Made by a program: the position numbers and the translations under genes. A stretch of 64,000 bases of DNA from an uncultured Isosphaeraceae bacterium. GTDB taxonomy: Bacteria > Planctomycetota > Planctomycetia > Isosphaerales > Isosphaeraceae. Location of the stretch: NCBI GenBank assembly GCA_945957605.1, contig CAMFLR010000021.1, positions 1-64,000 of the forward strand, in the 5' to 3' direction. Shown here piece after piece: positions 8,776-19,835 of the stretch (positions within the stretch are counted from its first letter, which is position 1; every line of letters starts with the position of its first letter). The notes beneath the pieces were generated by a model. It did not search any database and was not told where the DNA came from. It saw only the letters and a program-made list of their open reading frames with translations.

Positions 8776-10975
8776 TGAGGAAACGCGCCTCCCGATGCCG
8801 CCGTCGCAATATCATCGACCAGAGCCACGTCAGCAGGCCGACACCTGCGAGATAGCTAAACCAGCCGATCAAGTAAATGTATGTTTCGAACCGCAAGAAG
8901 AGCTCGAGCGCGGCGTGCAATTCGTGCTGCACCATCACACCCCAACCGGAACGCGGCAGATAGCAAAAACTCACAAGATAATGTTGGCGATTGACGGGAT
9001 CGACAAAATCATCCAATTGCTCGATCTGCGATTCTTCCCGTTTGGCGTTCTCGACCAGCGGCTTGTACTCGTCGTGCGTTTTAACGATGTATCGTTTGAG
9101 ATGATCGGGAGGTTCCCGCATTTCGATCGCGCCGTCTTCGCACTTGGTGGGAAACTTTTCCTCGCCAAGCGGGATCAACTCTCTGCGATCGGATTCCACG
9201 ATTGAGCCGTGAATGATCAGGTGTGTGTCGCGATCGACCACGGCGACCAGACCGTTCTTGAGCAACTGGGGGTCGCGTGACCAGCGGAACATCGACTCGG
9301 GTCGCGCTGCGAGGACCAGCACACCGCGTTTGAGATGGTTCTCGTCGCCGGGTAAATCCAAGGGCGCACTGAACGACACACGCACTTCGCTCTTGCTGCC
9401 GTCGGGGACGAGTCCGCGATATGGCGAAGATATCGACGGGCGCGAAACGGGAGGGTAGGGGGTCACGAGCGGCGGTTGGTCGTTGCCCATGCCATTGAAC
9501 CAGTCACGCCACGACCAAACGACCGACGTTACATCGTTCGATAAACCTCGAGTGCGCAGAAGTTTGTCATTTTCAACGAGCACCTGCGCGAGGCATACCC
9601 CTTCATGATCATAGATCGCCGCTGCGCGAATGGCCGAATTGCTACAATCTGGCCCAGTATTGCGCGACTGCGCGAACACGAAGTCGAACAGAAGCGTCTC
9701 GAGCATCTGGCAGTCGCGTTTTTGATACGCCTCAACAATGACCGGAGCCTGCGCCCAGTTTTGTGCCAGCGTGAGCGAATCGTCGATTGAATCCTGCACG
9801 AAATCGCCCGCGAGGCGCGCTGTGTTGAAGTCGCGGTGGAGCGATTCCTGCAGATAGGTCGTCCGGAATTCACGCATCAGCATGGGCAGAACGGCCGCCA
9901 GCATGACCAGCATCGCGACCAGAATCGCCACGGTCATCATCAATGTACGGTTAAGCACGGGCCGCCAGGCCAGCCAGCGTTCTCTCAGGTCCAGGGCGGC
10001 GATCAACGCTGCCCCATCACCAAACCGTTTTTCGGGATCGATCTGCAAACACTTGTCGACAATCGTCCGCAGCGGAATATCGAGCTCATCGAGCCTGATG
10101 TGCGTCATCGGGTCGGGCGCGTTGACGATCGCCTGACGATACGCTTCAAACACTTCCTCGGTACTGATTTTTCGGGCGATGATCTCGTTGTGATTCGTGT
10201 TGAACCTGGGCGGTTCGCCGACGACCATCTCGTAAAAAATAGCCCCAAGCGCGTAGATATCAGTCGCCGTCTCGGTGTGAGAGCCGGACGCAGACATTTG
10301 CTCGGGGGCCATGTAGTACCAGGTTCCGGGGTTCGGCCTTCCGCGCCCCTTGAACCGAGCCTGGCCGAAATCTGCAACGAGCGGCCGCCCATCCTCGCTG
10401 AGGAGGATGTTATCCGGCTTCAAATCGCAGTGAATGATCCCCTTGGAATGCAGCGTTCGAAGCGCTTCCGCCACATGCCGCAAGATCGGCAGCGCCTCTT
10501 GCGGCGACATCCGACCCTGCGAGCGCAGGCGTTGCCCCAGCGAGCCGCCGGGGGCGTAATCCATCGTGAAATAAGGCGGGTCGCTTGTCGTCTCGACGTG
10601 ATGCACGCCGATCACGCCGCGATCGTGCCCCACCTCGCCGAGTTTCTCTACTTCGTCGAGCAGTTCGGCGACTGCGCCCCGGCCGAGGGCGTCGCCGTGG
10701 AGGAACTTGATCGCGACCTTGCGGAGCAGGCGTTCGTTGACCCATTCCTCGGCCAGCCAGACTTCGCCGAAGCTTCCTTCGCCGAGTTTCCGTTCGGGAC
10801 GGAAGTTGCCGTTAACGTGCGGCATTCCCACGCTGGTTCGCAGCGAACGCTTGATCCCGGTCGCGTCGAGAATCGGCGTCCCTGGGCCGTCGCTGGTGCG
10901 TGGTGGTGCCGGGGCCGGCGATCCGCCCGCGCCTGGGCCTGCGAGCGAGACGTCGTTCACACCCGGTTCGGGCAT
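8768..10975 (-). CDS. Transmembrane Ser/Thr protein kinase with extracytoplasmic Cache-like sensor
   Basis: The kinase domain spans about residues 61-330: glycine loop GEGSFGEV (65-72), Lys90, catalytic HCDLKPDN (182-189), DFG (202-204) and APEQMS. A transmembrane helix follows at about 344-367. Then comes a roughly 330-residue extracytoplasmic region with Cache-like features, and a second helix near 697-722 followed by an Arg-rich cytoplasmic end. This matches a Hanks-type receptor kinase (PknB/StkP-like), with the sensor held between two helices. I chose ATG 10975; an in-frame TTG at 11029 directly follows the terminator-like stem and is less likely. The downstream FHA-cyclase overlaps it, so the two probably form one signalling unit. 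Confidence 0.88.
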   Translation of the reverse strand: MPEPGVNDVSLAGPGAGGSPAPAPPRTSDGPGTPILDATGIKRSLRTSVGMPHVNGNFRPERKLGEGSFGEVWLAEEWVNERLLRKVAIKFLHGDALGRGAVAELLDEVEKLGEVGHDRGVIGVHHVETTSDPPYFTMDYAPGGSLGQRLRSQGRMSPQEALPILRHVAEALRTLHSKGIIHCDLKPDNILLSEDGRPLVADFGQARFKGRGRPNPGTWYYMAPEQMSASGSHTETATDIYALGAIFYEMVVGEPPRFNTNHNEIIARKISTEEVFEAYRQAIVNAPDPMTHIRLDELDIPLRTIVDKCLQIDPEKRFGDGAALIAALDLRERWLAWRPVLNRTLMMTVAILVAMLVMLAAVLPMLMREFRTTYLQESLHRDFNTARLAGDFVQDSIDDSLTLAQNWAQAPVIVEAYQKRDCQMLETLLFDFVFAQSRNTGPDCSNSAIRAAAIYDHEGVCLAQVLVENDKLLRTRGLSNDVTSVVWSWRDWFNGMGNDQPPLVTPYPPVSRPSISSPYRGLVPDGSKSEVRVSFSAPLDLPGDENHLKRGVLVLAARPESMFRWSRDPQLLKNGLVAVVDRDTHLIIHGSIVESDRRELIPLGEEKFPTKCEDGAIEMREPPDHLKRYIVKTHDEYKPLVENAKREESQIEQLDDFVDPVNRQHYLVSFCYLPRSGWGVMVQHELHAALELFLRFETYIYLIGWFSYLAGVGLLTWLWSMILRRRHREARFLNG

Positions 10976-11036
10976 CGGCGGGATCTCGTAACGGCGAGGG
11001 TGCGACACAGCAGCAAGGGGGAACCGCAAACTCTCG

Positions 11037-11076
11037 CGCCGCCTTCGCGGATCTTCAGCGACACGCGAAGGCGGCG
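11037..11076 (-). terminator. Hairpin between rpsA and the kinase gene
   Basis: A perfect 13-bp stem pairs 11037-11049 (CGCCGCCTTCGCG) with 11064-11076. It lies eleven bases past the rpsA stop on the minus strand. No strong T run follows, so it may be a weak terminator or an mRNA 3'-end stabiliser. Confidence 0.55.
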
Positions 11077-11086
11077 AGATCCGGAA

Positions 11087-12403
11087 TTAGCCGAGCCCAC
11101 CCTTGAGCGGAATCTTCCGTTCGGGCTTGGGCGCGGGCGGTGTGTCGTCCTCTTCCTCCTCCTCTTCTTCCTCGACCGCGGGTGCGGCCTGGGGAAGAGG
11201 CTTGAGGCTGAGCGCGATCTTCTTTGCTTCGGGTTCGATCTTGAGGATCCGAACCTCGACTTCTTGTTCGGCTTTCACAATGTCGGACACCCGGCGCACG
11301 CGGTTGGGCGAAAGCTCCGAGATGTGAACCAGCCCTTCGATTCCCGGCTCGAGCTCGACGAACGCGCCGAAGTCCATCAGGCGAGTGACCTTGCCTTTGA
11401 ACGTCTGGCCGCGGCCGTACTTGCCTTCGACGAGATCCCACGGGCTCGGCATAAGCTGCTTGAGACCGAGGCTCACCTTCTGGGTCGTGCGGTCGATCTT
11501 GAGAACCTTGACCTCGACTTCCTGGCCAGGTTTCACCGTGTCGCCGACATCCTTGAGGCGGCTCCAGCTCATGTCGCCGATATGCAGCAGACCGTCGACG
11601 CCGCCAAGGTCGACGAACGCGCCGAATTCCTTGACCGTGCGAATGACACCCTTTCGCACCTGGCCTTCTTCGAGCTCTTTCCAGGTCTTCTCGCGGGCTT
11701 CCGCGCGTTCTTGTTCGAGCAAGTCGCGGCGGGAGACGACGAGATTCTTCTCGCGAGCATTTGCCTCGGTGACGATCACCCGGAACTTGTGCGTCACATA
11801 GATCGACGCATCTTCAACGCGGTTGATGTCGATCTGGCCGATCGGCAAGAAGCCGCGAATGCCGTCGACCTCAACGTCGAGCCCGCCCTTGTTCACCTTG
11901 GTGACGCGTGCCTCGACGATCAGGCCCTTCTTGAGGTTTTCCCAGTTCGCCTCGACCGCCGCACCCTTGAGACTGAGGATGAGCAAACCTTCCGACGTGT
12001 CGAAGTGATCGACGCGAACTTCGATCATCGAGCCGGGCGCGGGCAGGTTTTCACCGAATTGATCGACCGGCACGACGCCTTCGCTCTTCGCGCCGAGATC
12101 AACAAACACACTCTTGCCGCGAATCGCAATGACCTTGCCCATCTGCGGGCCGTTGCGCGATTCCTGGCCGACGCCTCCCTTGGGAACGTTGGCGCGATCG
12201 GCAGCGCGGGTTCGTGGCCCTTTGTTCCCGGGATAGAGATCGTCGGCATCAAAGCCCGACATTGCCGCTTCAAGTTCGGCATCGAGTTCGGCGTCCCACT
12301 GCCGCTTGAAGCTGATCTCACCCGTCTTCGGGGCATCGACCGCTTTCTTGAGCGCGGCGTCGATTTGGTCGTCAACAGGATTGGGCCGGGTGAAGTCAGA
12401 CAT
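11087..12403 (-). CDS. rpsA: 30S ribosomal protein S1
   Basis: The 438-residue protein carries four S1 (OB-fold) repeats at about 82-146, 158-226, 247-315 and 333-401. The last two have the strongest consensus, KEFGAFVDLGGVDGLLHIG and MDFGAFVELEPGIEGLVHI. The N-terminal 80 residues are charged linker and the C-terminus is a long Glu run ending in a basic tail. E. coli S1 has six repeats; four is common in other phyla. It delivers mRNA to the 30S subunit. I chose ATG 12403 (MSDFTRP) rather than an open extension to 12463. No clear Shine-Dalgarno sequence precedes it, as is also true of E. coli rpsA. Confidence 0.92.
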   Translation of the reverse strand: MSDFTRPNPVDDQIDAALKKAVDAPKTGEISFKRQWDAELDAELEAAMSGFDADDLYPGNKGPRTRAADRANVPKGGVGQESRNGPQMGKVIAIRGKSVFVDLGAKSEGVVPVDQFGENLPAPGSMIEVRVDHFDTSEGLLILSLKGAAVEANWENLKKGLIVEARVTKVNKGGLDVEVDGIRGFLPIGQIDINRVEDASIYVTHKFRVIVTEANAREKNLVVSRRDLLEQERAEAREKTWKELEEGQVRKGVIRTVKEFGAFVDLGGVDGLLHIGDMSWSRLKDVGDTVKPGQEVEVKVLKIDRTTQKVSLGLKQLMPSPWDLVEGKYGRGQTFKGKVTRLMDFGAFVELEPGIEGLVHISELSPNRVRRVSDIVKAEQEVEVRILKIEPEAKKIALSLKPLPQAAPAVEEEEEEEEDDTPPAPKPERKIPLKGGLG

Positions 12404-12767
12404 GGTCAGGCAATCCGTCCAGGAAATCGGGCGATGGAAACGCGGTCGCGCGACGAGAATCATTCCCCGGCGATCCGACTCAAATCGAACTTTATTTTAC
12501 CGAACCGGGTTCCGCCGGTCGACCGCCTCGCTGGCCCGGCTCGACCAGGCTGGCGAGTTTCAGCCAACCGCAGAGCAACCAGCGTTGCGATCGGTTTTTC
12601 AAGTCCGAGATGCGATTCCCACCATCATCCAGCGCCGCCAATCGCGGCGTCAATCCATAACGCGCGGTGAGATGCATTGCCGTCCCCTACGACCGTCCAT
12701 TCCCGCTCGCATCCCAGCGGAATCTCGCCATAGATGACCGGGCGTCTCGCACTTGATGGCGGACTGT

Positions 12768-13619
12768 TCAGGTCGTCGCCGCGGCTTTTTGTGCTGGGTT
12801 AATGGTCCCACCAGCGGCAGTAAGCGGTTTTCGGGCCAGGAATTGTTGCCATGGGAAAGCCCATTGCACGGCCGGAGCGGCCCAGGCCAGCGGGCGGAGC
12901 TTGGAGCTACGGCTCATCCGGTAACGGCCGAGCGGCACGAAATCGCAGCCTTTGAGCATCTGCTTGACCGCGGTCGGACGGCTCGACCAGGGGAAGCCGG
13001 GCCGGCGCCTGAAGTTACCGAGCGGACGCTTGGAGTGGTATTCGCGCAGGGAATACGGGGTCGGTGTGGCGAGGAAAATGTGCCCGCCCGGGCGAAGGAC
13101 GCGGAGGAATTCTGCGAGGAATTTTTGCCTCAGCTCGTGCGTGCCGACGAACTCGAGCACCGAAATGCACGTGATCAGGTCGAACGACTCGCTCTCAAAC
13201 GGCAGACTCGAACCGGCGGGAAGATGACGGAAATCGACGCGATCGGTTCCGAGTTGGTATCCCTGCGCCCGGCATCGAGCGGCTTCGAGCACATTGGCGT
13301 TTGCATCGATGCCGATCACCTCGCTCGCATCGAGCTTGGAAAGCGCGATCGCGACCGTCGTTCCGCCGCTCCCACAGCCGACGTCGAGGATTTTATCTGC
13401 TTTGCCGACATGGGCGAGCAAGGTGGGTACTAGGCTACGACTATGCTGCGCGACGCGCCCGACCTCGCGTTCCACGAACGCTTCGGAAGCGCGGGACGCC
13501 TCGCAATCAAATTTCCCAGCCCCCGAGGAATCGTGCATATCTCGCGCAGCGGCGCCAGCTCTGATAAGCTCGCGAAATTTCTGTGCGTATGGTTCTTCCA
13601 CGGAGGACTCACCCCGCAT
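12768..13619 (-). CDS. Class I SAM-dependent methyltransferase
   Basis: Motif I is clear as ILDVGCGSGG (residues 77-86), with acidic Asp105 after VIGI closing strand 2. Later segments read FDLITCISVLEF and EFLRVLRPGGHIFLATPTP, as in UbiE/COQ5-type (Methyltransf_11) enzymes. The C-terminal 80 residues, with SRPTAVKQMLKGCDF, are a family-specific cap. The acceptor substrate cannot be read from the sequence. The chosen ATG at 13619 has a GAAGAA ribosome site; the open frame continues to 13706 but reads as non-coding. A possible promoter lies just upstream. Confidence 0.85.
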   Translation of the reverse strand: MRGESSVEEPYAQKFRELIRAGAAARDMHDSSGAGKFDCEASRASEAFVEREVGRVAQHSRSLVPTLLAHVGKADKILDVGCGSGGTTVAIALSKLDASEVIGIDANANVLEAARCRAQGYQLGTDRVDFRHLPAGSSLPFESESFDLITCISVLEFVGTHELRQKFLAEFLRVLRPGGHIFLATPTPYSLREYHSKRPLGNFRRRPGFPWSSRPTAVKQMLKGCDFVPLGRYRMSRSSKLRPLAWAAPAVQWAFPWQQFLARKPLTAAGGTINPAQKAAATT

Positions 13620-14163
13620 GAATTCTTCAAATAGTGAATAACAACTTGACTCTACAATCCTAGAACAATGCATGAGGAAGAGCAACTCGATTGTTTTTGT
13701 GATCAAATGAACGCATGAGCGTTTTAGCGTTAGAGATGATTTGTTGTAAGGTTCACAAATGGCGGAATACGATCATATTCAAGAGCGTTGCGCATGCAGC
13801 AGTTGGCCCGAAATTTCGGGGATTTCGGTGATTTTTGACCATGGTGTTTATCCTTGTTGGCAGCGAACTGTTTCCGCAAAGCGATCGGTATAAGCTGCGT
13901 CAAGTTCACGATGCTCATTGAATCATCCTCATGATGATTCACTCATATTCGACGCATGCTAACCGAATTGTGTGATCGCTTCTGTGCGCGCACAAATACA
14001 TCATTGGTGACAAATCATTAGCCGGACCAAAACGACACCCGGCCAAAGCGTTCGTCACTCAACTGGTTTTTCTTCGCCTCGGCGCACACCATGCGCCGGA
14101 CGCGGCAATTTGCTTCAAGTTACGTGCCACCGACGGAAAACATGCGCTCTTTTTGCTAAATTT
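13620..14163. other. Gene-poor, AT-richer intergenic region
   Basis: About 540 bases upstream of the methyltransferase show lower GC than the flanks and no convincing coding frame. A 70-codon minus-strand frame at 13730-13942 has no family resemblance and poor codon quality. Beyond the candidate promoter at 13657-13685 I see no structured element. Confidence 0.4.
13657..13685 (-). promoter_or_regulatory. Possible sigma70-type promoter of the methyltransferase gene
   Basis: On the minus strand TTGCTC (13680-13685) and TAGGAT (13657-13662) are separated by 17 bases, 38 bases upstream of the start codon. The match is partial and is offered as a candidate only. Confidence 0.3.
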
Positions 14164-14826
14164 TCACTTATCGACCAGTTCGAGCGTGCTCCAGAGGCTT
14201 GGATCTTCGCCAATCGGAAAGTCGCGACCGATCGTGAGGAAACAATCTTCGCGTTCCAGGTCGGTTACCTGATAGGTTAGGCCCAGGCGGCGGTTGGTTT
14301 CAGGGTCGAAACCGTGGAGCGTGGATGCAGGGAAGAACACCTCGAGCCGCCAGCCGTTGCGAATGAGATCGGCCCGCGTGAGGATATCGTCGCCGTCGGC
14401 CATTGGTGCATCGGCCATGGCGCGTGCGATCGGCTTCTGGCTCGTAACGATGCTTAGATTCTTTGCGGAGGGTTTTAAAAAGAAGCCAAATCGATGACAG
14501 AACTTCGACGCCCGGTGGATCGTGCGAGTGTCGCGCGTGTCGATCCAGAGTTGCAAACCTTCACCCTGCACCAGGCCAAGTGGGTCTTTCGTGATCGGCC
14601 CGATTTTGCCCGTGACCTCGACCGAAAAAGCGAGGCCGCCCGGATTCCAGGCGGCACGAACGTCGGCCCAGGTTGGTGCACTATCGAGCGCGGCGGTGTC
14701 GGGAAGACGGCAGGATTCGGGGAGGTCGAGCAACCTTCCCTTTTCGCGCGGAAGGGGTTCGATGCGTTGGCACGGAATCGCGAGTCGAAACCAGAACGCC
14801 TGAGGAAGAAGGTTCGATCGACTCAT
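14164..14826 (-). CDS. CBM9/DOMON-like beta-sandwich protein
   Basis: The 220-residue protein lacks a signal peptide. It has a pattern seen in family 9 carbohydrate-binding modules and DOMON-like folds: WADVRAAWNPGGLAFSVEV, then GEGLQLWIDTRDTR, NGWRLEVFFPASTLHGFDP and LGLTYQVTDLERED. The W..D...L.WI.TR arrangement fits CBM9-like domains common in planctomycetes. A sugar-binding role is inferred only. ATG 14826 was chosen; the open frame upstream to 15003 overlaps the neighbouring gene in another frame. It follows the small membrane protein by 26 bases and is probably in the same transcript. Confidence 0.65.
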   Translation of the reverse strand: MSRSNLLPQAFWFRLAIPCQRIEPLPREKGRLLDLPESCRLPDTAALDSAPTWADVRAAWNPGGLAFSVEVTGKIGPITKDPLGLVQGEGLQLWIDTRDTRTIHRASKFCHRFGFFLKPSAKNLSIVTSQKPIARAMADAPMADGDDILTRADLIRNGWRLEVFFPASTLHGFDPETNRRLGLTYQVTDLEREDCFLTIGRDFPIGEDPSLWSTLELVDK

Positions 14827-14852
14827 GAATCCGTGCCTGAGGTCGTGGGATG

Positions 14853-15197
14853 TCAGTCGAGGTAGCCGTCGCTCGGCGGTTCGGGCTTGGCGTTGCGGTT
14901 GACCGGACGGTACATGCCGAAGTTGCGCAGGCCCATCGAAATCAGCATGCCTGCGCCCGCGATGATGAACAGCGCCCCGACATTGAAATGGAGCGATGCC
15001 CAAACGCCCAGGCCGATCAGCGCCGCAGCGCTTTCAAAATCGCCGCGCGATCGGGGCTGGTAGAGCGACCGAATGAGCATGATGCCGCCGCATAGGAAGA
15101 GAATGCCCGGCCAGAACCCAAAGTAGAACAGACATCCTAGGCCGATCAAAAAGACGGCACCGGTCATTTCATCAAGATGTCGTCGGTTCATGGACAT
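14853..15197 (-). CDS. Small membrane protein, LiaF-TM/DUF5668-like
   Basis: The 114-residue protein has about four short hydrophobic segments in two pairs: AVFLIGLGCLFYFGFWPGI, LFLCGGIMLIRSL, ALIGLGVWASLHF and ALFIIAGAGMLI. The repeated G-x-W-P/G-x-x-L-x-x-G-x-x-L pattern resembles the transmembrane module found in LiaF and in DUF5668 proteins. The function is unknown. ATG 15197 has GAGG six bases upstream; ATG 15191 also fits. Confidence 0.6.
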   Translation of the reverse strand: MSMNRRHLDEMTGAVFLIGLGCLFYFGFWPGILFLCGGIMLIRSLYQPRSRGDFESAAALIGLGVWASLHFNVGALFIIAGAGMLISMGLRNFGMYRPVNRNAKPEPPSDGYLD

Positions 15198-15290
15198 GGT
15201 CGGCCTCGCTCGATTCAAAAGCGCTCAAATCTGCGCGATCTCATCAAGCAATTCGCTTCCGCCCGGCGAATATTAGCTACCTGTGCAAGT

Positions 15291-15785
15291 TTACACGAAG
15301 CGTGTAGGGAATGTCACCCCGCCGCCGATCTGATTGAGCAAATTGACCATCTCAATCGCTGCCATCGCCGCCTCGCCGCCCTTGTTTCCGCCCTTGAGGC
15401 CCGAACGATTGAGCGCCTGCTCAACCGTTTCGGTCGTAAGCACGCCGAAAATGACCGGAACGCCTGTATTCAGACCCGCTTGCATCACGCCGCTCGCCGC
15501 TTGACCGGCAACGTGATCGTAATGCCCGGTTTCGCCGCGAATCACGCAGCCCAGGCAGATGATGCCGACGTAATTTCCAGTTTCGGCGAGCCGACGCGCA
15601 ACGATGGGGATCTCGAACGAACCCGGAACCCAGGCGACGTCGATGCGGTCTTCGGGCACGCCGTGACGAACGAAGCCATCGGTGCAACCGGCGAGCAGGG
15701 CACGCGTGACCGTTTCGTTGAAGCGGGCGACGACGATCGCAAACCGACCGGCCGGGGGAGAAAAATCACCTTCAAAGCGCGTCAT
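15291..15785 (-). CDS. ribH: 6,7-dimethyl-8-ribityllumazine synthase
   Basis: The 164-residue protein matches lumazine synthase throughout. [14 protein letters not shown] supplies the substrate-binding Phe/Asn, VPGSFEIP recognises the ribityl chain, [14 protein letters not shown] contains the catalytic histidine, and [15 protein letters not shown] closes the fold. It condenses the ribityl-aminouracil with dihydroxybutanone phosphate, the penultimate step of riboflavin synthesis, as a pentamer or 60-mer. It lies alone among the riboflavin genes; ribB/A, ribD and ribE are not in this window. No FMN riboswitch is visible upstream. Confidence 0.95.
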   Translation of the reverse strand: MTRFEGDFSPPAGRFAIVVARFNETVTRALLAGCTDGFVRHGVPEDRIDVAWVPGSFEIPIVARRLAETGNYVGIICLGCVIRGETGHYDHVAGQAASGVMQAGLNTGVPVIFGVLTTETVEQALNRSGLKGGNKGGEAAMAAIEMVNLLNQIGGGVTFPTRFV

Positions 15786-15885
15786 GGCAAGTCAGTCCAG
15801 TTCACGAAGGCGTTCGAATTCGATCGGACAAAAGCGGCGAGACAATTATACACGGTTCGGACAGAGCATTCGCGGGCGAGTAACG

Positions 15886-16590
15886 TTATGAACTCGGCCT
15901 CAGTCGTTCGCCAATCCAGGTCCGAATCGTCGCCCGCCATTCCGATTCGATCAAACCGGTGCCTAACCGCAAAATCTCGGCAACAAGGCTGGGTGATAAC
16001 ATTGGCAGGGCGAGGCTGCGCTCGATCGATTCGTATTCGCCTTCGACAAGCTTGCCGAACCAGACGTTTCCCGTTTTGATCCGATACCGCCAAATCTCCG
16101 GAACACCTAGCGCGGCGTAGAGCGGCAGTTTTCCGGCGGAAGTCGCGCGGTTATCGACCTCAATCCACAGGTCGGGCGGTGGATCGCCGGCGTCGAGGTC
16201 GATCTCACGCTTACGAACGATCTTGGCCGCGTTTGCGAAGTAGAAACTTTGATCCGGTTCCTTACCAAAGCCTCGGTTACGCGCTTCACCTGCGATGCGA
16301 AACGTGGTCGATCCCGTCGCATGGTACGGCAGGCCGAATTCCTCACCGACCGTGCGAATTAGCACGCCGAGCCACTGAACCGTCAGTTCGTGCGCGTATT
16401 CCGGCGACATGATTTCGAGCGTTCCATCGTGGTATGTCAACCGCAGGCCGTGGTTGCCTGCGTGCTTGCGAATCGTCACATATTGCCGATAAGAAACTCC
16501 GCGCAATACCGTCGGCCCGGGTAACGAAAGAGACAACCCAGCGCCAGGCTGAGTTGTCTCTTGATCGGAATCAACAATGGGCGAACTCAT
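15886..16590 (-). CDS. Uma2 family (DUF820) putative endonuclease
   Basis: The 234-residue protein has the Uma2 layout: a YRQYVTIRK start, LEIMSPEYAHE, KEPDQSFY and PPDLWIEVDNRATSAGK, then LYAALGVPEIWRY. These place Asp, Glu and Lys of a PD-(D/E)xK nuclease fold. Uma2 proteins are hugely expanded in cyanobacteria and planctomycetes, but their role is unproven. The gene sits between rho and ribH on the same strand, 44 bases downstream of rho. Confidence 0.88.
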   Translation of the reverse strand: MSSPIVDSDQETTQPGAGLSLSLPGPTVLRGVSYRQYVTIRKHAGNHGLRLTYHDGTLEIMSPEYAHELTVQWLGVLIRTVGEEFGLPYHATGSTTFRIAGEARNRGFGKEPDQSFYFANAAKIVRKREIDLDAGDPPPDLWIEVDNRATSAGKLPLYAALGVPEIWRYRIKTGNVWFGKLVEGEYESIERSLALPMLSPSLVAEILRLGTGLIESEWRATIRTWIGERLRPSS

Positions 16591-16634
16591 GTGACGAATC
16601 CTCGCGGCTTCATCATGGCATGATGTCTGTCATC

Positions 16635-18386
<1,752 letters not shown>

Positions 18387-18526
18387 GGGGGTCCTGAACT
18401 CCTCGGTTCTTTGCGTATCGGTCCGGGCCGCTCGGGTAGGACGATCGTGATGAATTGGTCGGAAACGTATGTCTGCGATGAGAGAGTGCGAGGCGAATCA
18501 TCGTGAGGCGGATTGAAGATTGTCGA

Positions 18527-19309
18527 TCAGTCGCTCGACCGCCGGCCGCGCGGGGATCCGGGGCTGGGGCGAGGCTTCGCGGGACGCGACCGCGGCGGGA
18601 CTTCCGCGCTCGCTTTGAATTCGTTGTTCCACCAGGCGAGAACGGCCGTGCGAAATTCGTCGGGACTGCCGGAGTTCGTGAGCACAACATCGGCCCGCGA
18701 CTTCTTCGAGTCGAGACTCGCCTGTGCGGCCTCACGTGCCTCGAAATCTTCGGGTGACCAGTTCCGCTCGGCCGCGACACGCGCCATCCGGACGTCGGCA
18801 GGCGCATCGACGAAGATCACGGCGTCGCAAAGATCGTTCCAGCCAGCCTCAAAAAGGATCGCGGCGTCGAGCACGACACCAGGCAAATTGGAACGACCCG
18901 CGCGGGCGATCGCGCGTTCAAATGTCTTGCGCATCAACGGATGCATGATCGCTTCGAGATCGCGCCTGGCGTTCGGGTCATGAAACACCACGCGACCCAG
19001 GGCCCGCCGATCAACCACCGGCTCTGCTTCGGGCTCGGCGGGGTCTGCAGGTAAGAGGATCGCATTGCCAAACCGCTCGACGACCGCTTCTCGCGTTGGG
19101 CGCTGGGTCAGCAACGAGTGGCCGACTGCGTCGGCGTCGAGCCTGTGCAAGCCGAGCTGCGCCAGGGTTGCCGCGGCAAGACTCTTCCCCGAACCGATGC
19201 CGCCGACAATACCGATCACGGGCACAGGTCCGTTGGCCCAGGGGCCTCTCGGCTTGAGCGGACGGTGCATGCGATGGTGGCGGGGCTTGTGTCGCGAGGA
19301 GTGGGCCAT
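18527..19309 (-). CDS. coaE: Dephospho-CoA kinase
   Basis: Walker A is GGIGSGKS (residues 36-43), followed by LDADAVGHSL, HPLMRKTFE, VLDAAILFEAGWNDLCDAVIFV and RMARVAAERNWSPEDFEARE, the full CoaE signature. It phosphorylates dephospho-CoA to CoA. At 260 residues it is longer than usual (about 200): there is a basic N-terminal tail of about 28 residues and a Pro/Arg-rich C-terminus. It lies between polA and rho on the same strand. Confidence 0.93.
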   Translation of the reverse strand: MAHSSRHKPRHHRMHRPLKPRGPWANGPVPVIGIVGGIGSGKSLAAATLAQLGLHRLDADAVGHSLLTQRPTREAVVERFGNAILLPADPAEPEAEPVVDRRALGRVVFHDPNARRDLEAIMHPLMRKTFERAIARAGRSNLPGVVLDAAILFEAGWNDLCDAVIFVDAPADVRMARVAAERNWSPEDFEAREAAQASLDSKKSRADVVLTNSGSPDEFRTAVLAWWNNEFKASAEVPPRSRPAKPRPSPGSPRGRRSSD

Positions 19310-19835
19310 TGAGAATTTGTCGAGCGAGAACTTCGCCGCCGAGGCTTCGTGCGAAGGGGGCGAGAGAATGGGAAAGTGACGAAGTGGAAGGGGTTATTCC
19401 CAAAACCGACGACCCGGTCCTACGGGATGGCGGTCAAAACGGGCAACCGAAGATGAGGGTGGGGTGGTACGAGTGTGACCCGACTGCACATATCACGTTC
19501 TGCGATAGCGATCGGTCCGCGAAAAACCGGCCAACGGGGTACGTCGATGGCGAGGGCGAAGAAATGTCACGGATGTTGCGTGGGCTCGCAGGCGTTAAGA
19601 TTTGCGGACGGGCTTGGCAAAGCCGCCCAAAGAGGGCTGTCCAAGAGGACAGTAAGCCCGGCGGGTCGGGGCAATAAGGCCGGTCAGAAGGACGACGTGT
19701 GAGTCAGGAGAGCGACAGTGTCGTGCCGACAGATAAGGCCTCGAAAAGACCCTCATTCAATCTAGCGTTTCACCCCGCTCGTTGCAACCGAATTCACACG
19801 CTCGAAATTGTTTTTTCATCGCGGTTGGAGATGAA
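19310..19835. other. Unassigned region between polA and coaE with several hairpins
   Basis: About 525 bases hold no recognisable protein family. The stretch 19600-19740 is rich in short inverted repeats, such as GGCTTGGCAAAGCC and GTCC-AAGA-GGAC nested inside GGGCT/AGCCC. A 51-codon plus-strand frame at 19547-19702 (MARAKKCHGCC..., Lys/Arg-rich) follows GGGG but matches nothing I know. Either a structured RNA or a small basic protein is possible. Comparison by eye with RNase P, tmRNA and SRP RNA signatures was negative. Confidence 0.3.

Noticed and set aside
9836-12670. 944-codon plus-strand open frame
   Set aside because: It lies antisense to the kinase and rpsA genes, shows no family motifs and has the codon bias expected of a shadow frame in GC-rich DNA.
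13730-13942. 70-codon minus-strand frame in the AT-richer region
   Set aside because: No ribosome site, no family resemblance and low-quality coding composition.
19309-19677. 122-codon plus-strand frame starting opposite the coaE start
   Set aside because: Its start overlaps the coaE start codon antisense and the sequence has no recognisable domain.
19600-19745. RNase P, tmRNA or SRP RNA
   Set aside because: The conserved landmark sequences of these RNAs are absent on both strands.
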